64,000 nucleotides of DNA from Saccharothrix coeruleofusca (GCF_014648515.1 NZ_BMRG01000006.1:167176-231175); one strand, 5' to 3'; positions 26,264 to 35,704 are shown, counted from the stretch's first letter. Notes: generated by a model from the sequence alone, not told the origin. Numbers and translations are program-made.

Positions 26264-27223
26264 GTGGTCGACCAGCAGCGTCCCCGGCGTTCTTGCCTGG
26301 CGGTCCCCGGATCGAGCCAGAAGATGATCGACAAGGCCCGCACGCTGCCCGCGGACCAGGTCTTCCTGGACCTGGAGGACGCGTGCGCGCCGCTGGCCAA
26401 GCCGGACGCGCGCAAGACCATCGTGGCGTCGCTGAACGAGGGCGGCTGGGGCTCGAAGACGCGCGTGGTGCGGGTCAACGACTGGACCACCGAGTGGACC
26501 TACCGGGACGTGGTCGAGGTGGTCGAGGGCGCGGGCGCCAACCTGGACTGCGTCATGCTGCCCAAGGTGCAGACCGCGCAGCAGGTGCACGCGCTGGACC
26601 TGCTGCTGACCCAGATCGAGAAGACCATGGGCTACGAGGTCGGCCGCATCGGCATCGAGGCCCAGATCGAGAACGCGCTGGGCCTGACCAACGTCGACGC
26701 CATCGCCGCCGCGTCCCCGCGCGTGGAGACCATCATCTTCGGCCCGGCCGACTTCATGGCGTCGATCAACATGAAGTCCCTGGTCGTCGGCGAGCAGCCG
26801 CCCGGCTACGACGTGGGCGACGCCTACCACTACATCCTGATGCGCATCCTGATGGCCGCGCGGGCGCACGACAAGCAGGCCATCGACGGCCCCTACCTGC
26901 AGATCCGCGACGTGGAGGGCTTCAAGCGCGTGGCGGGCCGCTCGGCCGCGCTGGGCTTCGACGGCAAGTGGGTGCTGCACCCCGGCCAGATCGAGGCGGC
27001 GAACGAGGTCTACAGCCCCAAGCAGGAGGACTACGACCACGCCGAGAACATCCTCGACGCCTACGCCTACTACACCTCCGAGGCGGGCGGGAAGCGCGGC
27101 GCGGTCATGCTGGGCGACGAGATGATCGACGAGGCCTCGCGCAAGATGGCCCTGGTGATCTCGGGCAAGGGACGCGCGGCGGGCATGTCCCGCAACGACG
27201 TGTGGACCCCGCCGGAGGAGTGA
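26264..27223 (+). CDS. CoA-ester lyase (HpcH/HpaI/CitE fold)
   Basis: 319-residue TIM-barrel lyase of the CitE/malyl-CoA lyase group. The active-site residues expected for metal and CoA-ester binding are visible: FLDLEDAC (34-41), Arg70, Glu136 in QIENALG and Asp163 in FGPADFMAS; the C-terminal lid starts at KWVLHPGQIEAANEVY. At this length it resembles malyl-/beta-methylmalyl-CoA lyases rather than the shorter CitE of Rv2498c. GTG start with GAGGAGG nine bases upstream. A compatible acyl-CoA dehydrogenase follows after a pseudogene. Exact substrate is open. Confidence 0.85.
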   Translation: MVDQQRPRRSCLAVPGSSQKMIDKARTLPADQVFLDLEDACAPLAKPDARKTIVASLNEGGWGSKTRVVRVNDWTTEWTYRDVVEVVEGAGANLDCVMLPKVQTAQQVHALDLLLTQIEKTMGYEVGRIGIEAQIENALGLTNVDAIAAASPRVETIIFGPADFMASINMKSLVVGEQPPGYDVGDAYHYILMRILMAARAHDKQAIDGPYLQIRDVEGFKRVAGRSAALGFDGKWVLHPGQIEAANEVYSPKQEDYDHAENILDAYAYYTSEAGGKRGAVMLGDEMIDEASRKMALVISGKGRAAGMSRNDVWTPPEE

Positions 27224-27268
27224 CGTGTCGCGGCTCCGCGGCGGTCGTGTGGCCGTAGGGGGGTCGGC

Positions 27269-27966
27269 ATGGCCGTCGCGGGGCTGCGGAAGATCGAAGT
27301 GCGGGACTTCGCCTCGATCCGGTCGGCGTCGGTCTCCCCCGGCAGGCTCAACGTGCTGATCGGCGCGAACGGCACGGGCAAGAGCGACTTCCTCCGCCTG
27401 TTCGAGCTGTTGGGGCGGCTGGCGGAAGGCGGCGGCTCGGACGCGGGGAACTGGCACTTCGCGGGCAGCGGCGGGGAGGTGCGCCTCCACCGGAGCGCCG
27501 AGGCGGACGCCCCCGGCCGCTTCGACGCGGCCCCGGAAGTCGTCGACCCGCCGCGCGGCTGCCGCGTCCACCACTTCCACGACACGAGCCGGAACGCGCC
27601 GGTCAGGCGCGGGGCCGACTTCCGACAACCGGGTGCTGCGCGGTGATGCGGGCAACCTCGCGGCGGTGCTCCTCGCGCTCGCCGAGAGCGACGAGCGGCG
27701 GGACCGCTCGGCTTACCGGCGCGTCGTCGGAGTCGTCCGGCAGGTCGCCCCGTTCTTCCGCGACTTCGTGCTCAGGCCGGAGAACGGCGATCGCGTCCGC
27801 CTGCGGTGGCGGGACGACTCGGGCACCGCGGTGCCCGCGGACCGGCTGTCGACCGGACCGCGACCGGCTCGGCCGGTGGCTGGAGGAGTGCTCGCTCGGC
27901 GAGCTGTGGGAGAAGAACCTGCTCGGGGGCGGCCCGGGGGCTGTCTCGGTACAGCGCGTGGTGTAG
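27269..27966 (+). pseudogene. Decayed AAA/RecF-type ATPase
   Basis: Remnant of the widespread predicted ATPase family with an SMC-like head. The N-terminus (VRDFASIRSASVSPGRLNVLIG and Walker A GANGTGKSD) is intact. The protein then jumps to HHFHDTSRNAPVRRGADF, so about 200 middle residues appear to be missing. A one-base frameshift near 27627 moves the frame to DNRVLRGDAGNLAAVLLALA and VAPFFRDFVLRP. A further disruption near 27850, with loss of the signature and Walker B region, leaves the family's C-terminal WLEECSLGELWEKNLLGG in a third frame. No functional protein is possible. It separates the CoA lyase from the acyl-CoA dehydrogenase. Confidence 0.85.
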
Positions 27967-28042
27967 CGCACCTTCCGAGCGCGAACGGTCGTTAACCGGT
28001 CCATACTCGCCGGTAACTCACGGCTACGAAGGGGAGAGTGCG

Positions 28043-29239
28043 ATGGCGCGCCTGGCCCAGACCGCAGGACTGACCGACGTGCAGGAGGAGATCCTGTCCA
28101 CGGTGCGCGCCTTCGTGGACAAGGAGATCATCCCGCACGCCCAGGCGCTGGAGCACGCCGACACCTACCCCGCCGACATCGTCGAGGGCATGAAGGAGAT
28201 GGGGCTGTTCGGCCTGACCATCCCCGAGGAGTTCGGCGGCCTCGGCGAGTCGCTGCTGACCTACGCGCTGGTGGTCGAGCAGATCGCGCGCGGCTGGATG
28301 AGCGTGTCGGGCGTGATCAACACGCACTTCATCGTGGCGCACATGATCAAGCAGCACGGCACCGACGAGCAGAAGCGGGACTACCTGCCGCGCATGGCCA
28401 CCGGCGAGGTGCGCGGCTCCTTCTCGATGTCGGAGCCGGAGCTGGGCTCCGACGTGGCCGCCATCCGCACCCGCGCGGTCCGGGACGGCGACGACTTCGT
28501 CATCAGCGGCCAGAAGATGTGGCTGACCAACGGCGGCACGTCCAACCTCACGGCCGTGCTGGTCAAGACCGACGAGGGCGCGGAGAAGGCGCACCGCAAC
28601 CTCACCGCGTTCCTGGTGGACAAGCCCGAGGGCTACGGCGAGGTCGCGCCCGGCCTGACCATCCCCGGCAAGATCGACAAGATGGGCTACAAGGGCGTCG
28701 ACACCACCGAGATGGTGTTCGACGGCTTCCGCGTCCCGGCCGGGCGGGTGCTCGGCGGGCAGACCGGCCGGGGCTTCCAGCACATGATGGACGGCGTCGA
28801 GGTGGGCCGGGTCAACGTGGCCGCCCGCGCGTGCGGCATCGCGCTGCGCTCGTTCGAGCTGGCCATCGAGTACGCGCAGCAGCGCCGCACCTTCGGCAAG
28901 CCCATCGCCGAGCACCAGGCCATCGCGTTCAAGCTGGCCGAGATGGCCACCAAGGTCGAGGCGGCCCACCTGATGATGGTCAACGCCGCGCGGCTGAAGG
29001 ACTCCGGCGCGCGCAACGACGTCGAGGCGGGCATGGCGAAGCTGATCGCCTCCGAGTACTGCGCCGAGGTGACGCAGGAGGCGTTCCGCATCCACGGCGG
29101 CTACGGCTACTCCAAGGAGTACGAGATCGAGCGCCTGATGCGCGAGGCGCCGTTCCTGCTGATCGGCGAGGGCACCAGCGAGATCCAGAAGACCATCATC
29201 AGCCGCGGTCTGCTGCGCGACTACCGGTCGCGGGGCTGA
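28043..29239 (+). CDS. Acyl-CoA dehydrogenase
   Basis: 398-residue FAD flavoenzyme that oxidises an acyl-CoA to the enoyl-CoA. The fold is typical: helical N-domain, the FAD-binding SFSMSEPELGSDVAAI and KMWLTNGG segments, then a helical C-domain ending with IHGGYGYSKEYEIERLMREA and the GEGTSEIQ motif close to the C-terminus. It resembles short or branched-chain enzymes and methylsuccinyl-CoA dehydrogenases. ATG start with GGGGAG upstream. The CoA-ester lyase upstream suggests use in branched-chain amino-acid or C5-dicarboxylate metabolism. Confidence 0.9.
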   Translation: MARLAQTAGLTDVQEEILSTVRAFVDKEIIPHAQALEHADTYPADIVEGMKEMGLFGLTIPEEFGGLGESLLTYALVVEQIARGWMSVSGVINTHFIVAHMIKQHGTDEQKRDYLPRMATGEVRGSFSMSEPELGSDVAAIRTRAVRDGDDFVISGQKMWLTNGGTSNLTAVLVKTDEGAEKAHRNLTAFLVDKPEGYGEVAPGLTIPGKIDKMGYKGVDTTEMVFDGFRVPAGRVLGGQTGRGFQHMMDGVEVGRVNVAARACGIALRSFELAIEYAQQRRTFGKPIAEHQAIAFKLAEMATKVEAAHLMMVNAARLKDSGARNDVEAGMAKLIASEYCAEVTQEAFRIHGGYGYSKEYEIERLMREAPFLLIGEGTSEIQKTIISRGLLRDYRSRG

Positions 29240-29270
29240 GGACGGCTCGGCGGTCACTCGTCCGGGCTCC

Positions 29271-29299
29271 CGGCCGCTCACCCGTGCGGTGGGCGGCCG
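29271..29299 (+). terminator. Hairpin terminator after acyl-CoA dehydrogenase
   Basis: CGGCCGCTCACC (29271-29282) pairs with GGTGGGCGGCCG (29288-29299) with one T-G pair and a five-base loop, 31 bases after the stop. Confidence 0.65.
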
Positions 29300-29458
29300 A
29301 GCGGGTGCGGGGTCCGGGCGCCGTCCCCGATCGCCCTCGTGGGCGCGGTGCCGAGGGGGCCGACGTCACAGTCGCGTTGATTTCCCGGTCATCCGTTTCG
29401 CGTCGTTCGCCCGCTGTTGGCAGGATGGGGTGATCAGCACCGCGAAGAGGTGGTCACC

Positions 29459-29986
29459 GTGACGAGTTCCTTCTCCGGCCAGAACCGACCGGGCATGCCA
29501 CCGCGCCTGCCGACGCCCCCGACGGGGTGGCCCATCGGCTCGTACGGCACCTACGAGGAAGCCCAGCGCGCGGTGGACTTCCTGGCCGACAGCGACTTCC
29601 CGGTGCAGGAGGTCACCATCGTCGGCGTGGACCTGATGCTGGTCGAGCGGGTCACCGGCAAGCTCACCTGGGGGCGCGTGCTGGGCACCGGCGCGGCCTC
29701 GGGCGCCTGGTTCGGCGCGTTCGTCGGCGTGCTGCTGAGCCTGTTCAACACCACGCCGGGGGCGGGCTTCGGGCCGATCCTGGTCGGCGTGATCACCGGC
29801 GTCGGCTTCGGCCTGATCTTCGCGGCCGTCGGCTACAGCTCGACCAGGGGCAAGCGCGACTTCCAGTCCGCCAGCCAGTTGGTCGCGGGCCGCTACGACG
29901 TGCTGTGCCAACCCCGCTCGGCCGAACGGGGCAGGGACCTGCTCGCCAAACTCGCCATGCGACCGGCGGACGCCCAAAAGGAGTAG
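29459..29986 (+). CDS. General stress protein 17M-like membrane protein
   Basis: 175-residue protein. A soluble N-terminal part with WPIGSYGTYEEAQRAVDFLA and the strand VQEVTIVGVDL is followed by a Gly-rich double transmembrane segment (about 80-125, VLGTGAASGAWFGAFVGVLL and GPILVGVITGVGFGLIFA). This is the DUF1269/GSP17M-type layout and matches Rv1234, which also precedes lpqY. Its role in stress is inferred from the family name only. GTG 29459 chosen; GAAGAGG lies upstream. Confidence 0.8.
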   Translation: MTSSFSGQNRPGMPPRLPTPPTGWPIGSYGTYEEAQRAVDFLADSDFPVQEVTIVGVDLMLVERVTGKLTWGRVLGTGAASGAWFGAFVGVLLSLFNTTPGAGFGPILVGVITGVGFGLIFAAVGYSSTRGKRDFQSASQLVAGRYDVLCQPRSAERGRDLLAKLAMRPADAQKE

Positions 29987-30079
29987 GTTTGCCGACCGCC
30001 TCCACCGGGTAGCGCACGGTTCGGGTCTGAATCGTTGCGCAGGGTGGTTGCGGCAAGTGATCACCGGGCCTAGGTTCGT

Positions 30080-30115
30080 CCCACCGGTTGGCCCATCCCT
30101 GGGTCGACCGGTGGG
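30080..30115 (+). promoter_or_regulatory. Symmetric hairpin in lpqY leader
   Basis: CCCACCGGT (30080-30088) pairs with ACCGGTGGG (30107-30115); inside, CCCA (30092-30095) pairs with TGGG (30100-30103) with equal three-base bulges. It lies 64 bases before lpqY and could be an operator for a dimeric repressor or an RNA structure. Confidence 0.5.
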
Positions 30116-30178
30116 GGCACGACGAGGTGCCGGGCGCTGCGGTCTGGCTCCTCCGTTGTTGAGAAGGAGGCGAGGCCG

Positions 30179-31432
30179 ATGAGGGGCGCGAAACCGCGTC
30201 ACCGGTTGGCCGCCGCGGGAGGAGCCGCGCTGATCGCGGCCTCGGCGCTGGCGGGCTGCGGTTCAGGTGGTGGTGGACTCACCATCAACGTCTACAAGTA
30301 CCCGCAGGAGAACTTCCAGAAGATCGTCGACAAGTGCAACGAGCGCAACGCCGGGTACGAGATCGTGTACCACAAGCTGCCGCGCGAGGCGGACGGCCAG
30401 CGCGAGCAGCTGGTGCGCAGGCTGGCCGCCGGGGACACCGGCATGGACGTCCTCGGGCTCGACGTGACCTGGACCGCCGAGCTGGCGGAGGCGGGCTGGA
30501 TCAAGGAGTTCACCGGCGAGGCCAAGGCGCGGGTCGAGGACGGCACGCTGGAGACGCCGCTGGAGACGGCCCGCTACGAGGGCAAGCTGTACGGCGCTCC
30601 GGACAACACCAACGTCCAGCTGCTGTGGTACCGGGGCGACCTGGTGCCCACGCCGCCGCGCACGTGGGACGAGATGATCGACATGGGCGCCCAGCTGGAG
30701 GCCCAGGGCAAGCCCGGCCTGGTCGAGGCGACCGGCAAGCAGTACGAGGGCCTGGTGGTGCTGTTCAACACCCTGGTGCGCTCGGCGGGCGGTGAGATCA
30801 TCGACGACAGCGGCACCAAGGCGGTCGTGGACGACAAGGCCGTGAAGGCGCTGGAGGTGCTGAAGAAGTTCGCCACCTCCGAGGTGGTCGACCCGTCGTT
30901 CTCCAACGCCGCCGAGGACGACGCGCGCCTGGCCATGGAGCGCGGCGACGCGGCGTTCATGCTGAACTGGCCCTACGTCTACGCGGCGGCCCAGGCGAAC
31001 CCGGAGTTCGCCAAGAACCTCAAGTGGGCGCCGTTCCCGTCGATCGACGGCGGGGACGCCAAGGTCACCGTCGGCGGCGTCAACTACGGGGTCAGCGCGT
31101 TCACCGAGCACCCGGAGGAGTCCTTCGACGCGGTGCTGTGCCTGCGCAGCGCGGAGAACCAGAAGTTCGCCGCGATCAACGACGGCGTGCCGCCGACCAT
31201 CGAGTCGGTCTACGAGGACCCGGAGATGGCCGAGCCGTACCCGATGAAGGAAGCCATCCTGGAGACGCTCAAGAGCGCCACCGTGCGCCCGCGCACCCCG
31301 GCCTACCAGAACGTCTCGACGGTGATCTCCACCATCCTGTCGCCGCCCGCGAGCATCGACCCGCAGGCCACGGCCGACCGGCTGCGCGGCGAGCTGCAGG
31401 ACGCACTGGACTCGAAGGGAGTGCTGCCGTGA
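30179..31432 (+). CDS. lpqY: Trehalose-binding lipoprotein LpqY
   Basis: 417-residue solute-binding lipoprotein. Lipobox SALAG-Cys27 anchors it outside the membrane; the rest is a two-lobe substrate-binding fold with [22 protein letters not shown] and [16 protein letters not shown] segments resembling LpqY (Rv1235). In mycobacteria LpqY-SugABC imports trehalose released from cell-wall glycolipids. The ATG has GGAGGCGAGG upstream. It is first of a four-gene operon (lpqY-sugA-sugB-sugC) with overlapping or near-contiguous genes. Confidence 0.93.
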   Translation: MRGAKPRHRLAAAGGAALIAASALAGCGSGGGGLTINVYKYPQENFQKIVDKCNERNAGYEIVYHKLPREADGQREQLVRRLAAGDTGMDVLGLDVTWTAELAEAGWIKEFTGEAKARVEDGTLETPLETARYEGKLYGAPDNTNVQLLWYRGDLVPTPPRTWDEMIDMGAQLEAQGKPGLVEATGKQYEGLVVLFNTLVRSAGGEIIDDSGTKAVVDDKAVKALEVLKKFATSEVVDPSFSNAAEDDARLAMERGDAAFMLNWPYVYAAAQANPEFAKNLKWAPFPSIDGGDAKVTVGGVNYGVSAFTEHPEESFDAVLCLRSAENQKFAAINDGVPPTIESVYEDPEMAEPYPMKEAILETLKSATVRPRTPAYQNVSTVISTILSPPASIDPQATADRLRGELQDALDSKGVLP

Positions 31433-32382
31433 GCCAGGCGACGACCCCGCGGGCGGAGACCGCACCGCGCACACCGCTGGACGCCAAGGCCAAGGCGGCG
31501 CTCAGCGAGGGCAAGAAGGCCGAGCGCAGGCTGGGGCTGCTGCTGTGCCTGCCCGCCATCCTGGTGATGGCGGGCGTGGCGGGCTGGCCGATCGTCTACT
31601 CGGTCTGGCTGTCGCTCCAGCGCTACGACCTGAAGTTCCCGGACCGGACCGAGTTCGTCGGCCTCGACAACTACGTCACCGTGCTCAGCAGCCCGTACTG
31701 GTGGAACGCCATGTGGATCACCGTGGTGATCACCGTGGTGTCGGTGGTGATCGAGCTGGTGCTGGGCATGGCGCTGGCGCTGATCATGCACCGCGCACTG
31801 GTCGGCCGCGGGCTGGTGCGCACGTCCTCGCTGATCCCGTACGGCATCGTGACCGTGGTGGCCGCGTTCTCGTGGCGCTACGCCTGGACGCCGGGCACCG
31901 GCTACCTGGCCGAGCTGGCGGGCGGCGGGCCGGTGCTGACCGAGAAGATCCCGTCGATCATGGTGGTGATCCTGGCCGAGGTCTGGAAGACCACGCCGTT
32001 CATGGCCCTGCTGCTGATGGCGGGCCTGGCGCTGGTGCCCGACGACCTGCTCAAGGCCGCGGCGATGGACGGCGCGAACGCCTGGCAGCGGTTCACCAAG
32101 GTCATGGTGCCGGTGATGAAGCCCGCGATCCTGGTGGCGCTGCTGTTCCGCACCCTGGACGCGTTCCGCATCTTCGACAACCTGTTCGTGCTCACCGGCG
32201 GCTCGCAGGGCACCGCGTCGGTGTCGATGATCACCTACAACAACCTGATCAAGGGCCTGAACCTGGGCGTCGGCTCGACCATGTCGGTGCTCATCTTCAT
32301 CGCGGTGGCGATCATCGCGTTCATCTTCATCAAGCTGTTCGGCACCGCCGCTCCGGGCAGCGACAACGGGGGGAGGCGCTGA
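31429..32382 (+). CDS. sugA: Trehalose ABC transporter permease SugA
   Basis: 317-residue integral membrane permease with six predicted helices after a basic N-terminal tail (KKAERRLG). The cytoplasmic coupling EAA-type loop is [20 protein letters not shown], which docks on SugC. GTG start overlaps lpqY's stop by four bases. Corresponds to Rv1236. Works as a heterodimer with SugB. Confidence 0.93.
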   Translation: MSQATTPRAETAPRTPLDAKAKAALSEGKKAERRLGLLLCLPAILVMAGVAGWPIVYSVWLSLQRYDLKFPDRTEFVGLDNYVTVLSSPYWWNAMWITVVITVVSVVIELVLGMALALIMHRALVGRGLVRTSSLIPYGIVTVVAAFSWRYAWTPGTGYLAELAGGGPVLTEKIPSIMVVILAEVWKTTPFMALLLMAGLALVPDDLLKAAAMDGANAWQRFTKVMVPVMKPAILVALLFRTLDAFRIFDNLFVLTGGSQGTASVSMITYNNLIKGLNLGVGSTMSVLIFIAVAIIAFIFIKLFGTAAPGSDNGGRR

Positions 32383-33227
32383 TGGCGGGCATCGGTGGGG
32401 CCGAGACCACCGGCCGCAAGGTCCGCTGGTCGCTGCTCAACGCCGTCGTGGTGGTCTACGCGCTGTTCCCGGTGCTGTGGATCGTGTCGCTGTCGTTCAA
32501 GTCCAAGGCCACCCTGGCGGACGGCAACTTCATCCCGCGCGAGTGGACCCTGGAGAACTACCGGGCCATCTTCTCCACCACGGAGTTCGTGCGGGCGCTG
32601 GTGAACTCCATCGGCATCGCGCTGATCGCCACGGCCGTCGCGGTGGTGTTCGGCACCATGGCCGCCTACGCCATCGCCCGGCTGGACTTCCCCGGCAAGC
32701 GGGTGCTGGTCGGGGTGTCCCTGCTGATCGCGATGTTCCCGCAGATCTCGCTGGTCTCGCCGCTGTTCGAGATCGAGCGGTCGCTGGGGCTGTTCGACAC
32801 CTGGCCGGGCCTGATCCTGCCCTACATCACCTTCGCGCTGCCGCTGGCGATCTACACGCTGTCGGCGTTCTTCCGCGAGATCCCGTGGGAGCTGGAGAAG
32901 GCGGCGAAGATGGACGGCGCGACGCCGGGCCAGGCGTTCCGCCGGGTCATCGCGCCGCTGGCCGCGCCGGGCGTGTTCACCACGGCGATCCTGGTGTTCA
33001 TCTTCTGCTGGAACGACTTCCTGTTCGCGATCTCGCTGACCTCCACCGAGGCGTCGCGGACGGTGCCGGTGGCGCTGTCGTTCTTCACCGGCAGCTCGCA
33101 GTTCGAGGACCCGACCGGGTCGGTCGCCGCCGCCGCGGTGGTGATCACGATCCCGATCATCCTGTTCGTGTTGTTCTTCCAGCGTCGGATCGTCGCCGGG
33201 TTGACCTCCGGCGCTGTCAAGGGGTGA
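32382..33227 (+). CDS. sugB: Trehalose ABC transporter permease SugB
   Basis: 281-residue permease with six helices, the MalG-like partner of SugA. The EAA-type loop is [20 protein letters not shown]. Its ATG shares one base with the sugA stop (TGATG). Corresponds to Rv1237. Seven bases separate it from sugC. Confidence 0.93.
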   Translation: MAGIGGAETTGRKVRWSLLNAVVVVYALFPVLWIVSLSFKSKATLADGNFIPREWTLENYRAIFSTTEFVRALVNSIGIALIATAVAVVFGTMAAYAIARLDFPGKRVLVGVSLLIAMFPQISLVSPLFEIERSLGLFDTWPGLILPYITFALPLAIYTLSAFFREIPWELEKAAKMDGATPGQAFRRVIAPLAAPGVFTTAILVFIFCWNDFLFAISLTSTEASRTVPVALSFFTGSSQFEDPTGSVAAAAVVITIPIILFVLFFQRRIVAGLTSGAVKG

Positions 33228-33234
33228 GTGCGCA

Positions 33235-34419
33235 ATGGCCGAGATCGTCCTGGACAAGGTGAGCAAGCAGTACCCGGACGGCGCGGTGGCCGTGCGGGAC
33301 GTGGACATCCAGATCGCCGACGGCGAGTTCATCATCCTGGTCGGCCCGTCGGGCTGCGGGAAGTCCACGACCCTCAACATGATCGCGGGCCTGGAGGACA
33401 TCACCTCGGGCGAGCTGCGCATCGGCGGGGAGCGGGTCAACGAGCGCGCCCCCAAGGACCGCGACATCGCCATGGTGTTCCAGTCCTACGCGCTCTACCC
33501 GCACATGACGGTGAAGGAGAACATGGCCTTCCCGCTGCGGCTGGCCAAGGTGGACAACGCCACGGTGGAGAAGAAGGTCAAGGAGGCCGCGGAGATCCTC
33601 GACCTGACCCAGCACCTGGACCGCAAGCCGTCCAACCTCTCCGGCGGCCAGCGCCAGCGGGTGGCGATGGGGCGCGCGATCGTGCGCAACCCCAAGGCGT
33701 TCCTGATGGACGAGCCGCTGTCCAACCTGGACGCCAAGCTGCGCGTGCAGATGCGCACCTCGGTGTCGCGGCTGCAGAAGCAGCTGGGCACCACCACGGT
33801 CTACGTCACCCACGACCAGACCGAGGCGATGACCCTGGGCGACCGCGTGGTGGTGATGCGCGGCGGCGCGGTGCAGCAGATCGGCGCGCCGCAGTACCTC
33901 TACGACCACCCGGCCAACCTGTTCGTCGCCGGGTTCATCGGCTCGCCCGCGATGAACTTCGTGCCCGCCGGGCTGGAGAACGGCACGCTGCGCTCGCCGT
34001 TGGGCGACATCCCGCTGACCGCGCGGGTGCGGTCGATGCTGGAGGCCGCCGACGCGCCGCGCGAGGTGATCGTGGGCCTGCGCCCGGAGCACTTCGAGGA
34101 CGCCCGGCTGGTCGACGAGGCGGTCCGCGACAGCGGCGTCACGTTCACCAGCCAGGTGGACGTGCTGGAGTCGATGGGCTCGGACAAGTTCGCCTACTTC
34201 ACCCTCTCCGGTGAGCAGGCGACCTCCGAGGAGCTGGCCGAGCTGGCCGCTGACGCGGGCTCGGCGGACGTGCCGGGCAGCGGGGTGGCGCTGGTGACCC
34301 GGCTCTCGGCCGCCTCGTCGGCTACGCAGGGTGAGCAGGCGGAGATCTGGTTCGACGCCGACAAGGTGCAGCTGTTCGACCCCGCGACCGGGCGGAACCT
34401 CACTTACGCTGGAGAGTGA
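33235..34419 (+). CDS. sugC: Trehalose ABC transporter ATPase SugC
   Basis: 394-residue MalK/UgpC-type ATPase. Walker A GPSGCGKST, signature LSGGQRQR, Walker B FLMDEPLSNLD and the switch His (VYVTHDQTEAM) are intact, so it should power the SugAB channel. The C-terminal 150 residues form the OB-fold regulatory domain (AGFIGSPAMNF, VGLRPEHF). Corresponds to Rv1238. A strong hairpin terminator begins eight bases after the stop and ends the operon. Confidence 0.95.
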   Translation: MAEIVLDKVSKQYPDGAVAVRDVDIQIADGEFIILVGPSGCGKSTTLNMIAGLEDITSGELRIGGERVNERAPKDRDIAMVFQSYALYPHMTVKENMAFPLRLAKVDNATVEKKVKEAAEILDLTQHLDRKPSNLSGGQRQRVAMGRAIVRNPKAFLMDEPLSNLDAKLRVQMRTSVSRLQKQLGTTTVYVTHDQTEAMTLGDRVVVMRGGAVQQIGAPQYLYDHPANLFVAGFIGSPAMNFVPAGLENGTLRSPLGDIPLTARVRSMLEAADAPREVIVGLRPEHFEDARLVDEAVRDSGVTFTSQVDVLESMGSDKFAYFTLSGEQATSEELAELAADAGSADVPGSGVALVTRLSAASSATQGEQAEIWFDADKVQLFDPATGRNLTYAGE

Positions 34420-34427
34420 ATGCCGGG

Positions 34428-34459
34428 AAGGGGTTGTCCGGTGCGCCGGACAGCCCCTT
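34428..34459 (+). terminator. Terminator of lpqY-sugABC operon
   Basis: AAGGGGTTGTCCGG (34428-34441) pairs with CCGGACAGCCCCTT (34446-34459) with one T-G pair and the loop TGCG. The right arm ends in TTT. Confidence 0.85.
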
Positions 34460-34636
34460 TGCGCTGTTCACGGAGAGTTGCTGACCAGTGCGGCTCATCG
34501 GTGCGGACGAATTCGGTGCTCCATTCAGCGCAGCACGGCGGCAACTCGCCGCAAGTCCCGTCCCACCCGCCCCGACGATCTCCACGCTGAGCGAGCGGGG
34601 GTGATCGGCCACCGCGCAGGGGATAGGGGCACACGC

Positions 34637-35530
34637 ATGGGCAATGAGCTGGACGGGAAGGCGGTCGTCGTCACCGGCGCGGGCCGGGGGCTGGGCGAGG
34701 CGTACGCCATGCACGCCGCGCGGGCGGGCGCCGCGGTCGTGGTCAACGACGTGGACGGCGACCTCGCCGAGCGGGTCGCGGAGCGGATCAGGGACTACGG
34801 GGGGCGGGCCGTGGCCAGCGCGCACACGGTCGCCGACCCGACCGAGGCGGAGAAGATCGTCGGCGTGTGCGTGGCCGAGTTCGGCCGCCTCGACGGCCTG
34901 GTCAACAACGCCGGGCTGAACTACGAGGCCCTGCCGTGGGACGACGACCCGGACGCCATCCGGCGGCTGGTCGAGGTCAACCTGCTCGGCGTGATCTACA
35001 CCGGCACCGCGGCCATGCGCGCCATGCGCGAGCGGGGCGGGGGCGGTTCGATCGTCAACGTCTCCTCCGGCGCGTTCCTGGGCCAGCGCAAGCTGGCCAC
35101 CTACTCGGCGACCAAGGGCGCGGTTGCGTCGCTGAGCTGCTCGTGGGCGCTGGACCTGGAGACCGAGGGCATCCGGGTCAACGCGGTGTGCCCGGTGGCG
35201 CACACCCGGATGGTGTGGAAGTCCGAGCGCTCGCTGCGCGCCATCCCGGCCGACCGGGTGCCGGGCAAGGTGGCGCCGCTGGTGCTGTTCCTGCTCAGCG
35301 ACGCGGCGGCGGGCATCACCGGGCAGGTGGTGCGGTGCAACGGCAGGCAGCTGCACCTGATCGGCCAGCCGCACTTCAAGCCGCCGATCCTGGAGAGCGA
35401 CAGCTGGGACGCGGGGTCGGTGGAGCGGGCGTTCACCGGGGTGCTGCAGGCCCACCTGGAGCCCTACGGGCTGGAGAAGCGGATGCCCCCGCGCCTGCGC
35501 GAGCTGGTGGAGCCCTCCCAAGCCGTCTGA
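34637..35530 (+). CDS. Short-chain dehydrogenase/reductase
   Basis: 297-residue NAD(P)-dependent oxidoreductase. The dinucleotide motif is TGAGRGLGEA (about 14-23), NNAG is present, and the catalytic YSATKG follows a Ser-rich strand (VNVSSGAF). An Asp-Val-Asp after the second strand (VVNDVDGD) suggests NAD preference. The C-terminal 60 residues extend beyond a normal SDR core and include HFKPPILESDSWD, a feature of SDRs that act on acyl or steroid-like substrates. Stands alone. The 47-bp module starts eight bases after the stop. Confidence 0.88.
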   Translation: MGNELDGKAVVVTGAGRGLGEAYAMHAARAGAAVVVNDVDGDLAERVAERIRDYGGRAVASAHTVADPTEAEKIVGVCVAEFGRLDGLVNNAGLNYEALPWDDDPDAIRRLVEVNLLGVIYTGTAAMRAMRERGGGGSIVNVSSGAFLGQRKLATYSATKGAVASLSCSWALDLETEGIRVNAVCPVAHTRMVWKSERSLRAIPADRVPGKVAPLVLFLLSDAAAGITGQVVRCNGRQLHLIGQPHFKPPILESDSWDAGSVERAFTGVLQAHLEPYGLEKRMPPRLRELVEPSQAV

Positions 35531-35538
35531 CCCCACCT

Positions 35539-35649
35539 GCAAGTACTACCCGTGGGCTCTCCACGAGCGTTCAACTACTACCCGGCCGGAGCGCTGCGGC
35601 GGCCGGGTAGTGGAAAACGGCCCAGGAGGACGGGGCGGGTAGTACTTGC
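35539..35649. repeat. 111-bp nested palindrome made of two opposed 47-bp modules
   Basis: GCAAGTACTACCCG (35539-35552) and its exact complement CGGGTAGTACTTGC (35636-35649) form the outer arms; ACTACCCGGCCG (35577-35588) and CGGCCGGGTAGT (35600-35611) form the inner arms around an 11-base loop. It contains a sense and an antisense copy of the 47-bp module, and sits between the SDR gene and the AbiE pair. Confidence 0.9.
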
Positions 35650-35663
35650 CGGCGGGTGGATGA

Positions 35664-35698
35664 AAGTGTTGCCAGGTGTGTCCTACATGGTGACACTT
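35664..35698. promoter_or_regulatory. Inverted repeat ahead of abiEi, probable autoregulatory operator
   Basis: AAGTGTTGCCA (35664-35674) and TGGTGACACTT (35688-35698) match at 9 of 11 paired positions. Known AbiEi antitoxins bind inverted repeats in their own promoter. Confidence 0.5.
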
Positions 35699-35704
35699 CT
35701 ATCC

